A stretch of 64,000 nucleotides of DNA from Caulifigura coniformis (lineage in GTDB: Bacteria > Planctomycetota > Planctomycetia > Planctomycetales > Planctomycetaceae), in NCBI RefSeq assembly GCF_007745175.1, contig NZ_CP036271.1, positions 6,349,439 through 6,413,438 on the forward strand. The letters run 5' to 3'. A model generated the notes under the pieces. The model was not told where the DNA came from. It did not search any database and saw nothing but the letters and a program-made list of their open reading frames with translations. Position numbers and translations under genes: made by a program. The first letter of the stretch is position 1; every line of letters starts with the position of its first letter. Of this stretch, positions 44,862 to 52,027 are shown piece after piece.

Positions 44862-45503
44862 TCATGATTCGTGTGCAGTGTATCCGCAGGAACGGATGTA
44901 GTTCAGGCATTCGCTCGGAGTGAACTCGTCCACCAGCACTCCGATCCGGTTCCAGAGTCCTTCTGTCGTCCGTTCAGCGCTCGTCCGCAAAAGCGTCTTG
45001 AACTTCGAGAACAACTTCTCGATCGGGTTGAGATCGGGTGAGTACGGCGGCAGGTAGTACACCTCAGCCCCGGCCTGTCGAATCGCGTCACCCACCGCGC
45101 TCTGCTTGTGGCTGCTGAGGTTGTCCATGACCACCAAGTCTCCCGGCTCCAGCGCCGGGATCAGGAACTGACGGACGTAAGCCAGAAAGCATTCCCCATC
45201 CATCGGGCCATCCAGCACCAGGGGAGCAATCACTCCGCTGGCCCTGAGCGCCGCTGCGAACGTCGTCGTTTTCCAATGCCCTTGAGGGACATGGTCCACG
45301 ACCCGGCGTGATTTTGGTCCCCAGCCATAGCGTCGCGTCATCTTCGTGTCGGCCCCGGTTTCGTCGAAGAACACCAGACGGCGACAGGCTTTCGACTGCA
45401 CCAGGATGTTCCACCAGCGGCGCTTCTGAGCCACATCCGGCCGCTGTTGTTCAGCAGCTTTGAGCACTTTTTTTGAGAGTGATTCCCCAGCGCCGAAGCG
45501 CAT
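44862..45503 (-). CDS. IS630-family transposase, catalytic part (second frame)
   Basis: The DDE domain of an IS630 transposase, read in the +1 frame relative to the first ORF. Catalytic acids are in LVFFDETGAD, GDLVVMDNLSSH and PYSPDLNPIEKLFSK. KRRWWNILVQSKACRRL is the lead-in to the first aspartate. No ribosome site is seen for independent translation, so it is probably made as a fusion with the upstream frame through the seven-A tract near 45471-45477. Confidence 0.88.
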   Translation of the reverse strand: MRFGAGESLSKKVLKAAEQQRPDVAQKRRWWNILVQSKACRRLVFFDETGADTKMTRRYGWGPKSRRVVDHVPQGHWKTTTFAAALRASGVIAPLVLDGPMDGECFLAYVRQFLIPALEPGDLVVMDNLSSHKQSAVGDAIRQAGAEVYYLPPYSPDLNPIEKLFSKFKTLLRTSAERTTEGLWNRIGVLVDEFTPSECLNYIRSCGYTAHES

Positions 45504-45801
45504 TCCACAGAGTGGTCGCGCAGCCCGGCAGACCGAGTTGGCGTTGCCTTTGGGCGAGCGTCAGGCCGGGGTCGTCCTGGACGCTTTTGAAAATCCGCTC
45601 CCGATGCGGTTCCAGAACGCACTCCGGGCCGACATCTCCCTGCCGGGGAGTGATCTGGCCAGTCTCTTTGCGAAGCGCGAGCCAGTTCCAGATGGTTCGT
45701 TCAGTGACCTGAAATCGCCGGGCGACTTCGGCCGGCGGAGAGCCGCGGTCGACTTCGGCCACGACACGTCGCCTCAAATCCATTGAGTAGGGGGTGGGCA
45801 T
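45451..45801 (-). CDS. IS630-family transposase, DNA-binding part (first frame)
   Basis: A 116-residue frame with two helix-turn-helix units: MDLRRRVVAEVDRGSPPAEVARRF with RTIWNWLALRKETGQ, then GLTLAQRQRQLGLPGCATTLWNALRRWGI. These bind the terminal repeats. It overlaps the catalytic frame at CTC AAA AAA AGT; loss of one base, or a +1 slip, on the A tract would join TLKK to VLKAAEQQRPD, the normal family sequence. Confidence 0.88.
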   Translation of the reverse strand: MPTPYSMDLRRRVVAEVDRGSPPAEVARRFQVTERTIWNWLALRKETGQITPRQGDVGPECVLEPHRERIFKSVQDDPGLTLAQRQRQLGLPGCATTLWNALRRWGITLKKSAQSC

Positions 45802-45923
45802 GACTCTTCCTTGATTGAGCCAACCACTTGAGAAATCCTTTCCCCTATCATCCCTCTGAAAAGCAACTGTGGAAGTGCTCTAGTCGCGTTTAGTCTTTGT
45901 CGAGTTCCCGTCGACGTTGTCAC

Positions 45924-45978
45924 TTTCGTTTGAGTTGCCCTGCCTGCACTGGGTGAGCAGGGCCAACCTCAAACGAAA
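45924..45978 (+). promoter_or_regulatory. Leader hairpin overlapping the ribosome binding site
   Basis: TTTCGTTTGAG (45924-45934) pairs with CTCAAACGAAA (45968-45978), and inside it CCCTGC (45938-45943) pairs with GCAGGG (45957-45962), with TTG/CAA between. The loop is 13 bases. The right arm runs into the Shine-Dalgarno-like GAAAGGA (45975-45981) of the gene starting at 45990, so folding would mask it. Confidence 0.7.
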
Positions 45979-45989
45979 GGACGAACCAC

Positions 45990-46259
45990 ATGGCAACCGC
46001 AATCCAGAACAAACCGATCGACACACTCCGCGAACGCGGCGGCGTCAAAGCCACGATCTGGAAGAATTCTTCCACCAAGGGCGACTTCTACAGCATCGAG
46101 ATCGGCCGCACCTACAAGACCGACGAAGGCTATCGCGACTCCCGCAGCTTCAATGACAGCGATCTGCTCCTGATCGCCCGGCTGGCGACGAAAGTCCACG
46201 ACCGTATCGGCGAACTCAAAGCCAAAGACGCCGCCGAGCGTCGGGCAGCCGCCGAATGA
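45990..46259 (+). CDS. Small hypothetical protein of mobile elements
   Basis: An 89-residue soluble protein. The central part GGVKATIWKNSSTKGDFYSIEIGRTYKTDEG, split by an alternating hydrophobic pattern, resembles short beta-rich proteins often met on plasmids and integrated elements. The following DSRSFNDSDLLLIARLATKVHDRI is a likely helix. Function unknown. It is the first gene of a three-gene operon; its TGA overlaps the next ATG (ATGA). The leader hairpin suggests translational or transcriptional control of the unit. Confidence 0.8.
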   Translation: MATAIQNKPIDTLRERGGVKATIWKNSSTKGDFYSIEIGRTYKTDEGYRDSRSFNDSDLLLIARLATKVHDRIGELKAKDAAERRAAAE

Positions 46260-46960
46260 TGCCGGGACGGCAATACGCCCTGCTGCCAGTGGCTCCGGTC
46301 ACTGGCAGCAATGTCCCCGGCCTGACGAGCCTCTACTCGCGGGCCGGACGTGGGCCTTACGGCGACGCCCGCTATCGCGGCAACTGCAGCGGCTATCTGA
46401 TCCGCGACCTATTGCGGTTCTACCGATCGACCACGGTCCTCGACCTGATGCGAGGCAGCGGAACCTGTGGCGACGCCTGCCGCGAACTGTCACTCCCCTA
46501 CTTCGAGATGGACGTCAAGCACGGCCAGGACGCGGCTGATCCGGCCAGCTACGCCGGCTTGCCGATGATCGACTTTGCGTGGGCTCATCCACCTTATTGG
46601 CGGCAGATCGTTTACTCGGACGATCCCAGGTGTCTGTCGAATGCTCCGACGCGGGACGACTTCCTGGACCGGATGCAGACGATCCTGCGGCTGGCCAAGG
46701 GCGTTCTCACGCCTAACGGCAAGATCGCCGTTCTGATCGGGAACTACTCCGATCGCGGACGCTATCAGCCACTCTCACACCTGCTGGTCGAGCGGGCGAT
46801 CCGGGAAGGCCTGTGGCTGGCGTGTACGGAGATCATCCGCTGGCAGCACGGCAACACCAGCTCACGAAAGCAGTACCGGTCCAGCTTCATTCCGGGACTG
46901 CACGACACCTGCCTGATCTTTGAATCACTCTCAACTCACGAAAGGAAACCTCAACCATGA
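46256..46960 (+). CDS. DNA methyltransferase-like protein
   Basis: A 234-residue protein with the order of amino-methyltransferase motifs: SAM-binding motif I VLDLMRGSGTCGDACREL (residues 61-78), acidic strand YFEMDVKHG, and catalytic motif IV as AHPPYW (110-115) in place of the usual N/D/SPPY. LTPNGKIAVLIGNYSDRGRYQPL and GLHDTCLIFES resemble motifs VI-VIII and the closing strand. No separate target-recognition domain is obvious. DNA adenine or cytosine-N4 methylation is the likely activity, possibly an anti-restriction or regulatory orphan enzyme. It overlaps both neighbours by ATGA, pointing to tight coupling. Confidence 0.75.
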   Translation: MMPGRQYALLPVAPVTGSNVPGLTSLYSRAGRGPYGDARYRGNCSGYLIRDLLRFYRSTTVLDLMRGSGTCGDACRELSLPYFEMDVKHGQDAADPASYAGLPMIDFAWAHPPYWRQIVYSDDPRCLSNAPTRDDFLDRMQTILRLAKGVLTPNGKIAVLIGNYSDRGRYQPLSHLLVERAIREGLWLACTEIIRWQHGNTSSRKQYRSSFIPGLHDTCLIFESLSTHERKPQP

Positions 46961-47409
46961 TTGTCGAAACCGATGATGCTCGTGCTGCCCAATTCTACGT
47001 CGTCCTGGACGAATACTGCCGACACAGCAGCAATGACGAAAACCTGATCGACCTCCTCGCTGACGCCATGTACTGGTGCTCCCGGTACGGACGCTCGTTC
47101 GACGCCGCGCTAGACGCCGCTCGCAGGAACTTCGACGCGGAAACGCTATCTCGCCCGGCTGGTCGAAGATCGGCGATGAGTGAGCCGCTCTTCAAGCTCG
47201 CGGAGATCGCATTGGATTTCGCGAACGAATACACAGAAGTGCTCGACTTCGAGGAATACGCCACGGTCAGCGAAATCGAAACGAAGATGCTGGCCTTCGG
47301 AAACCTGCTGGAGTCCAGCGACCGCGATGCGTTTCTGAAGGACGAATTGCGACAGGCGACGGAAACGCTGGCCTATCTGCGCCACCGGAAGAGCATCAAG
47401 CCTGGCTAA
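46957..47409 (+). CDS. Hypothetical protein, third gene of the methyltransferase operon
   Basis: A 150-residue, acidic, mainly helical protein (FYVVLDEYCRHSSNDENLIDLLADAM, split over two helices; SEIETKMLAFGNLLESSDRDAF). No family is recognised. The ATG overlaps the methyltransferase-like stop (ATGA), and ACGAAAGGA upstream is very similar to the ribosome site in front of the first gene of the operon. Position suggests a partner of the methyltransferase, but nothing in the sequence proves it. Confidence 0.7.
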   Translation: MIVETDDARAAQFYVVLDEYCRHSSNDENLIDLLADAMYWCSRYGRSFDAALDAARRNFDAETLSRPAGRRSAMSEPLFKLAEIALDFANEYTEVLDFEEYATVSEIETKMLAFGNLLESSDRDAFLKDELRQATETLAYLRHRKSIKPG

Positions 47410-47538
47410 GGAGTGCCTTCACTTCTTGCGCCGCGGCTTCTGATCAAGGAGCTTTGAGCTGTCCCGCACCCCACCGCACGACCGCAGGCGATGTCCGCGA
47501 CCGCGACCGTTGCAGGCTCCAGCAAGGGCGTTGCCTGA

Positions 47539-47557
47539 AATACCACAACGTGGTATT
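47539..47557 (+). promoter_or_regulatory. Palindromic operator upstream of parD
   Basis: AATACCAC-AAC-GTGGTATT is an 8-bp perfect inverted repeat with 3-base centre, followed by a partial copy (GGGTATTGC). It lies 32 bases before the parD start, where ParD or ParDE complexes usually bind to repress their own operon. Confidence 0.75.
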
Positions 47558-47589
47558 GTTGGGTATTGCGGGCCACGGAGGAGAACAGC

Positions 47590-47850
47590 ATGTCCAAGAA
47601 CACCAGCATCACCTTAGGCGATCATTTTGAGCAGTTCGTTGACCGTCAGATTGCCTCGGGGCGCTTTAGCAATGCCAGTGAGCTGATCCGCTCGGGATTG
47701 CGTCTGCTCGAAGAACAGGAGCAAAAGCGAGAAGCGCTCATCCAGGCGCTTCTTGTCGGAGAACGCAGCGGCGACGCCGGTGAGGTGGACTTCGCCCAGA
47801 TCCGCCGAGCGGCACGCCGACAGGCAGGAATTCCCGCAACCGATGCGTAA
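47590..47850 (+). CDS. parD: ParD-like antitoxin
   Basis: An 86-residue ribbon-helix-helix antitoxin. The start at ATG 47590 (MSKNTSITLGDHFEQFVDRQ) is the family start. The RHH region is followed by IASGRFSNASELIRSGLRLLE, the ParD helix motif, and a C-terminal arm that would wrap the toxin. It ends eight bases inside the parE gene. It should bind the palindrome just upstream and neutralise ParE. Confidence 0.92.
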   Translation: MSKNTSITLGDHFEQFVDRQIASGRFSNASELIRSGLRLLEEQEQKREALIQALLVGERSGDAGEVDFAQIRRAARRQAGIPATDA

Positions 47851-48133
47851 ACTGCTTCAGGACCGGGCGGCCGAACGCGACCTGATCGGGATCGCCACTT
47901 ATACCTACAAGACTTGGGGCCCCCGGCAGACGGACCGCTATCTGGACTTGCTGGAAGAAGGGATTCGCAGGATCGCGCAGCATCCTGAGGCCGGCGAGCC
48001 GCGAGACGATCTGCTGCCCCACTACTGGTCAGTGCGAATTGAACATCACGTCGTCTTTTATACGTTCACCGACAGCGAGGTGCGGATTCGGCGAGTGCTT
48101 CACGAGATGATGGACCTCGGCCGTCATCTGTGA
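47843..48133 (+). CDS. parE: ParE-like toxin
   Basis: A 96-residue RelE/ParE superfamily toxin. AERDLIGIATYTYKTWGP, DLLEEGIRRIAQHPEAGEP and RIEHHVVFYTFTDSEVRIRRVLHEMMD are typical of ParE, which poisons DNA gyrase. The start at ATG 47843 overlaps the parD stop, so translation is coupled. It appears intact in length and motifs. Confidence 0.92.
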   Translation: MRKLLQDRAAERDLIGIATYTYKTWGPRQTDRYLDLLEEGIRRIAQHPEAGEPRDDLLPHYWSVRIEHHVVFYTFTDSEVRIRRVLHEMMDLGRHL

Positions 48134-48167
48134 ACCCCTGGTTTCACGAACCCCGAACTCTCCCGGA

Positions 48168-48653
48168 TCAATCGCCCGATTCTGTTTGCTGGTCCGCCGC
48201 GACGTATTGCTGCGGCGTCTGGACCGAAATGCCTTCCGCTTCCAGATGCCGGAAATGCTTGTCGTTGAACGTCAGTAGCGACGTCACACCATGAGCCAGC
48301 ATCGACGCCACGATGTTCAGATCGTGGACCGACTTTCCGCCGCCATACTTGCCATGCAGCCGGTCAAACTGCTCGTCGACCGCTGGAACGTCGGCGAGAT
48401 AGCCGAACACATCCTGAAACTGGGCAATCAGCTCGCAAGTCTGCTGATTGGAAAGCCCCAGACCGTTCCTGCCCGGCCCGGTTCCCTTCGGCCGCTCCGC
48501 GACATCGAGGAATTCCCGTTTGATCTGCGGATTGAAGACGGGCAGATGCCCGGCCGCCTGAAGCTGACGCAAGGAGTCGACGGCTTCACCATGCTGGACG
48601 CTGTCCTGATCGGCAAAGCGGGCCAGCACGTTCGTGTCGATCATCACCTGCAT
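48168..48653 (-). CDS. PIN-domain toxin, VapC-like
   Basis: A 161-residue PIN-domain nuclease. The first acidic residue is in MIDTNVLARFAD, with a Glu in IKREFLDVAE and Asp in KSVHDLNIVASMLAHG and TFNDKHF, the conserved metal-binding quartet. VapC toxins cut tRNA or rRNA. The antitoxin-like gene ends 20 bases upstream on the same strand. It is somewhat longer than common VapC proteins because of an insert around LDVAERPKGTGPGRNG. Confidence 0.85.
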   Translation of the reverse strand: MQVMIDTNVLARFADQDSVQHGEAVDSLRQLQAAGHLPVFNPQIKREFLDVAERPKGTGPGRNGLGLSNQQTCELIAQFQDVFGYLADVPAVDEQFDRLHGKYGGGKSVHDLNIVASMLAHGVTSLLTFNDKHFRHLEAEGISVQTPQQYVAADQQTESGD

Positions 48654-48673
48654 CAGCCCTGCCCCTGCACCCT

Positions 48674-48937
48674 CTACAATCCGCGGTCGCTATAGATCGT
48701 CTCGCGGCTGTCGTCGAGAGCGCCGCCGGAACCGATCTTCATCCGCGACATCGTGCGGGTCAGGACGTCAAATTTCTTGAGTCGCACCATGGCCGGATCG
48801 ATCGACTGGTCCTGGCCGATCCGCACCGGCGCAGTGGTCGCCTTCAACCATTCTTCAACGGTCAGCCCCCGCGCGCGGGCCTGCCGGTTCCAAGTTTCAA
48901 ACGTCTCATCATCAATCTTCAAAATCACCATTTTCAT
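48674..48937 (-). CDS. VapB/FitA-like antitoxin
   Basis: An 87-residue small protein paired with the PIN toxin. ATG 48937 is preceded by GGAG. The N-terminus MVILKIDDETFETWNRQARARGLTVEEWLK fits a ribbon-helix-helix DNA-binding domain, and the C-terminal stretch (RLKKFDVLTRTMSRMK) would occupy the toxin. Pairing is inferred from position, size and order (antitoxin first). Confidence 0.75.
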   Translation of the reverse strand: MKMVILKIDDETFETWNRQARARGLTVEEWLKATTAPVRIGQDQSIDPAMVRLKKFDVLTRTMSRMKIGSGGALDDSRETIYSDRGL

Positions 48938-49229
48938 ATCTCCGTGGCCCATTTTATCACGGTTCGGCAAGGAGCGCAAAGATGCGGTGACGCACCTCCG
49001 ACCGTCTCATTCTGGAAACCTCGTGTCCGGAATGACGTCCTTCCTCGCCCGCAGCGCTCGAAGCGGCGTTTTTCCGGGTTTCAGCTTCCGCCCAAGCCGG
49101 TCCGGTTGGACGTGTACCCTACTCCGGACGTTTCGCGGCCAAACCGTGTGACCTGCCCCCCTTCAACGGGTCCACAGTTCGGGTAAGTTGTGCCTCGAAC
49201 GTGGACCTTCACCTGGAGGAGGCAAGGTC

Positions 49230-49508
49230 ATGGCGAGGAAAAGGTTTGGCGCCGAGCAGATCATCCCGAAGCTCCGAGAAGCCGAGGTCGAGATCGCTCA
49301 GGGAGCCACGGTGGCAGCGGCGGCCAAGAAGATCGGTGTCACCGAGCAGACGTACTACCGCTGGAAGAAAGAGTACGGCGGTCTGAAGATGGACCAGGCG
49401 AAGCGGCTCAAGGAACTGGAGAAGGAGAACGCCCGCCTGAAGCGGCTCCTGGCCGACGCTGAGTTGGACAAGGCGATCCTGCGGGAGGCTGCCTCGGGAA
49501 ACTTCTGA
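49230..49508 (+). CDS. IS3-family OrfA
   Basis: A 92-residue DNA-binding subunit. The start at ATG 49230 has GGAGGCAAGG upstream. KRFGAEQIIPKLREAEVEIA and VTEQTYYRWKKEYGG form the helix-turn-helix; KRLKELEKENARLKRLLADAELDK is the leucine-zipper that mediates oligomerisation. The frame ends in TGA just past the slippery site. Confidence 0.92.
   Translation: MARKRFGAEQIIPKLREAEVEIAQGATVAAAAKKIGVTEQTYYRWKKEYGGLKMDQAKRLKELEKENARLKRLLADAELDKAILREAASGNF
49496..49502 (+). promoter_or_regulatory. Programmed -1 frameshift site
   Basis: G GGA AAC, in register with OrfA, is a canonical X-XXY-YYZ slippery heptamer, four bases before the OrfA stop. A -1 slip leads directly into the OrfB frame (CTT CTG AGC CCG). 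Confidence 0.75.
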
Positions 49509-50410
49509 GCCCGGCGAAGCGGCGCCAGGCGGTGACCTACGTCCGCAATTCGCTGGGCCCGGAGAACATCTCAGAGCGTCGGGCCTGTCGTGTACTGGGC
49601 CAGTTCCGATCCACCCAACGCCGCCAGGCCCACGTTCCTGACGAAGAACCCCGCCTGATCCGGGACATGGTGGCCCTGGCCACTCAGTACGGTCGTTACG
49701 GCTATCGCCGGGTGACGGCCTTGCTCCGGAGGGATGGATGGAAGGTGAACCACAAGCGGGTCGAGCGTCTGTGGCGGCAGGAAGGCCTGAAGGTCCCCAA
49801 ACGGCAGCCAAAACGAAAGCGACTGTGGTTCAACGATGGATCGTGTGTCCGGCTGCGGCCGGCGCATCGGGATCACGTCTGGAGCTACGACTTCGTGCAG
49901 ACGAGGACGCACGACGGGAGGCCGGTCCGGATGCTGACGGTGATTGACGAGTTCACCCGGGAGTGCCTGGCGATCGATGTAGCCCGGAGACTGACCAGCG
50001 AGGACGTCTTGGAGCGTCTCAGCGATCTGTTCGTCCGGAGAGGTGTTCCGAGGCACATCCGGTCGGACAACGGCCCGGAGTTCACGGCCATCGCTGTTCA
50101 GGATTGGCTCAGGAGAGTTCGCGTGAAGACATTGTTTATCGAACCAGGCAGTCCTTGGGAGAACGGCTACGTGGAGTCGTTCAACGGCAAGCTCAGAGAT
50201 GAGCTGCTTGAACGGGAAGTCTTTGAGACGTTGCTGGAGGCGAAGGTGCTGATCGAGCGCTGGCGTGTGGAATACAACACGATCAGGCCGCACAGCTCCT
50301 TGGGGTATCGTCCCCCGGCCCCGGAGGTGCGCCCGCTGCAGAGGCCTGCTTCCGCTGCGCTCCAGCAGGCCTCTGCAGCGGTTCCTTTGACAGGCGAGTC
50401 TTTAACTTAG
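49502..50410 (+). CDS. IS3-family OrfB, integrase-core transposase
   Basis: The catalytic part of the transposase, reached by -1 frameshifting. After KRRQAVTYVRNSLG and the helix-turn-helix (GRYGYRRVTALLRRDG, VNHKRVERLWRQEGLKVP), the DDE residues lie in VWSYDFVQTR, RHIRSDNGPEF and GYVESFNGKLRDELL. YNTIRPHSSLGYRPPAPE is the family ending. The last ~15 codons form part of a strong hairpin. It appears complete and possibly active. Confidence 0.92.
   Translation, partial: LLSPAKRRQAVTYVRNSLGPENISERRACRVLGQFRSTQRRQAHVPDEEPRLIRDMVALATQYGRYGYRRVTALLRRDGWKVNHKRVERLWRQEGLKVPKRQPKRKRLWFNDGSCVRLRPAHRDHVWSYDFVQTRTHDGRPVRMLTVIDEFTRECLAIDVARRLTSEDVLERLSDLFVRRGVPRHIRSDNGPEFTAIAVQDWLRRVRVKTLFIEPGSPWENGYVESFNGKLRDELLEREVFETLLEAKVLIERWRVEYNTIRPHSSLGYRPPAPEVRPLQRPASAALQQASAAVPLTGESLT
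50333..50381. repeat. 18-bp perfect hairpin in the end of OrfB
   Basis: Two perfectly complementary 18-base arms (50333-50350 and 50364-50381), each containing GCAGAGGCCTGCT or its complement, surround a 13-base loop. The hairpin is inside the coding region and inside the IS, 58 bases from the IS right end. Confidence 0.85.
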
Positions 50411-50439
50411 AGGGTGGTAGTGTCCCCGGGGGCAAGTCA

Positions 50440-51241
50440 TCTGGACACCGTTCGAGTACCAGCAAAGATCATCGTGCTGAGAAGTGTCGACGAGCCCACG
50501 GCCGAGACACTCATTTCGGAGATCTCACAGTTTGCGAATAGCCAGAACCCGGTAAAACAGTCTGATCTCGCAGCGAACCGTCCTCTACAAGTCGAGATCG
50601 AAAAACTTTCGATGACGACTTTCTGTCCCGACGGAGTGGGACGCTGGTACTACGAACGCGCCGCGGGCAGCTACCACACGATGCTTGCTCGCGAAGGCAA
50701 TACCCCTGCCACTTTGAGGCGCCTTCGGACCGTGGTCGTGCCGCCTTCACGCAAAGTAACGAAAACTGACCTCGCAAAGGCGATCCAAGCATGGAGTGGT
50801 AAGCCGGACGTAGTTAGCTTGGGCGGGCAGAAAAACTTCGACCGCTTCATGGCGGAAGTCAACGATGGGCAAGACGCTTGCTTACCTTCGGCAGCCGACT
50901 ACAAGGCCATGATCGCCAAGGTGATTCTTCTCAAGAGAACCACAGCGCTGCTTCGGCCCTTAATCAAGGACTCGCACAGCTTTGTTGCCACTTACCTGGT
51001 GTCGCTCATGGGGACACATTTGGCCACGGGCCTGGCCTTGGATCGAGTGTGGCAGCAGCAAGATATTTCGTCGGCACTGAGGGATCAGATTCTCGCTTGG
51101 GGGCCCGAAGTGAATCTGGTCATGCGCAACTCCGTAAACGGCCGCCAGATGTCTGAATGGGCGAAACGTCCTGAATGCTGGACTATCGTCAAGTCGGAGT
51201 TGTATTCGCCGTGTCGGAATGGAATTCCCGAACTAAAGTAA
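50440..51241 (+). pseudogene. AIPR abortive-infection protein, C-terminal remnant
   Basis: About 266 residues of an AIPR-family protein remain after the IS3 right end. ISQFANSQNPVKQSDL, ANRPLQVEIEKLS, GRWYYERAAGSYHTML, KVTKTDLAKAIQAWSGKP and VSLGGQKNFDRFM are hallmark stretches of the AIPR family, first linked to abortive infection of phages. Full-length members are about 550-700 residues, so roughly half is missing. The reading frame extends back into the IS to a GTG at 50414, but that part is IS-derived. The missing N-terminal half is not found left of the IS. Confidence 0.8.
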
Positions 51242-51286
51242 ATGCCTTATCCGGGCAGCTACATTTTGACGAAGTGATCGCCACAG

Positions 51287-51685
51287 TCACAATTCCAAGG
51301 TGCTAGGACCGGCGCATATCATCTGATCGGGTGTTACTGAAGATGCGATTGGTACTGACACAGCCGCATCGGCAAGAGTAACGATCGCCGCTTTCGCATG
51401 GGTCGAAAGTCGCGGCCACGTCTCAACGAGCTGCAGCAGCTGTGAGTCTTGAGTGTGACGTTCGTTGTCAGACAACGACATCAAATGCGGATCATTCCTG
51501 CATCCTGGACTGCATCCAGATTCTGCGTTCTGCGGTAAGTCATTGACTGAAGCAGAGGTTGCGGAAATCGGTCCGGCGTCTACGGAACCGAAGGGATGAG
51601 GGCCAAGAGTGGATGGAAAATCTTCATCGCGGCGGTATGGTCGTAAACGGGTATCGTGGAACGTCCTTCCACATTCGTTGTACAC
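51287..51685 (-). CDS. Hypothetical ORF
   Basis: A 132-residue frame with GTG start (open further upstream to 51853). The segment HTQDSQLLQLVETWPRLSTHAKAAIVTLADA, a likely pair of helices, resembles the C-terminal tails of hypothetical proteins often found beside integrases in planctomycetes; the rest is unremarkable. It may be a remnant of an integrase-associated gene. I cannot exclude a chance frame. Confidence 0.35.
   Translation of the reverse strand: MYNECGRTFHDTRLRPYRRDEDFPSTLGPHPFGSVDAGPISATSASVNDLPQNAESGCSPGCRNDPHLMSLSDNERHTQDSQLLQLVETWPRLSTHAKAAIVTLADAAVSVPIASSVTPDQMICAGPSTLEL
51580..51595 (+). repeat. 16-bp direct repeat, copy 1
   Basis: CTACGGAACCGAAGGG occurs here and again at 52012-52027, where it meets the truncated end of IS4 copy 2. 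Confidence 0.7.
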
Positions 51686-52011
51686 CGCTTTGACCGGCCG
51701 CGATCGCTGCGAATGAGCACGCCGAGAGAGGGATAAGAATTCGCTCCGTAGCGACCCGTTAAGGTCGAGCGAAAGCGCAAGGTCACGCGCCTCTGATGAC
51801 GGACAACTCGGCGTGGTGGAGGCCCGATTGAGCCGCCACTTGTCACACGGCTGTCACAGATCTTGTCACTAAATCCTTGTAATCCTTGGAAGCCCGCCAA
51901 AACTATAGAAACGGTAGAAGAGCCGGGTTCGTTGCCTGTGATAACGAAACGGCCTGTTTCTCAAGGGTTTCAACGGGTTTTCAGCAAAACCTGTGATTTC
52001 TGACCGACGGC

Positions 52012-52027
52012 CTACGGAACCGAAGGG
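52012..52027 (+). repeat. 16-bp direct repeat, copy 2
   Basis: The second CTACGGAACCGAAGGG ends at the first base shared with IS4 copy 1, marking the breakpoint of the IS truncation. Confidence 0.7.

Larger units (their letters stand above)
44854..45880 (-). mobile_element. IS630-family insertion sequence
   Basis: About 1027 bases flanked by TA on both sides (44852-44853 and 45881-45882), the target duplication expected for IS630/Tc1-mariner elements. The ends are short and imperfectly inverted (GAGCAACTTC and, on the other strand, GAGCACTTCC). Two overlapping leftward frames encode the transposase. Confidence 0.85.
49149..50439 (+). mobile_element. IS3-family insertion sequence (IS407-like)
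   Basis: About 1291 bases with inverted ends TGACCTGCCCCC (49149) and, on the other strand, TGACTTGCCCCC (from 50439). It has two overlapping frames with a canonical frameshift site. No matching target duplication is visible: the flanks are CGTG and TCTG. The right end abuts the AIPR remnant, so sequence on its left was probably deleted. Confidence 0.88.
51242..52026. other. Degraded accessory DNA
   Basis: 785 bases between the AIPR remnant and truncated IS4 copy 2. One leftward frame (51287-51685) is listed separately. The rest has no complete gene, and includes one copy of a 16-bp direct repeat that ends at the IS truncation point. Confidence 0.5.

Noticed and set aside
48944-49186. Possible N-terminal half of the AIPR gene left of the IS3 element
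   Set aside because: The short frame there has no AIPR-like sequence.
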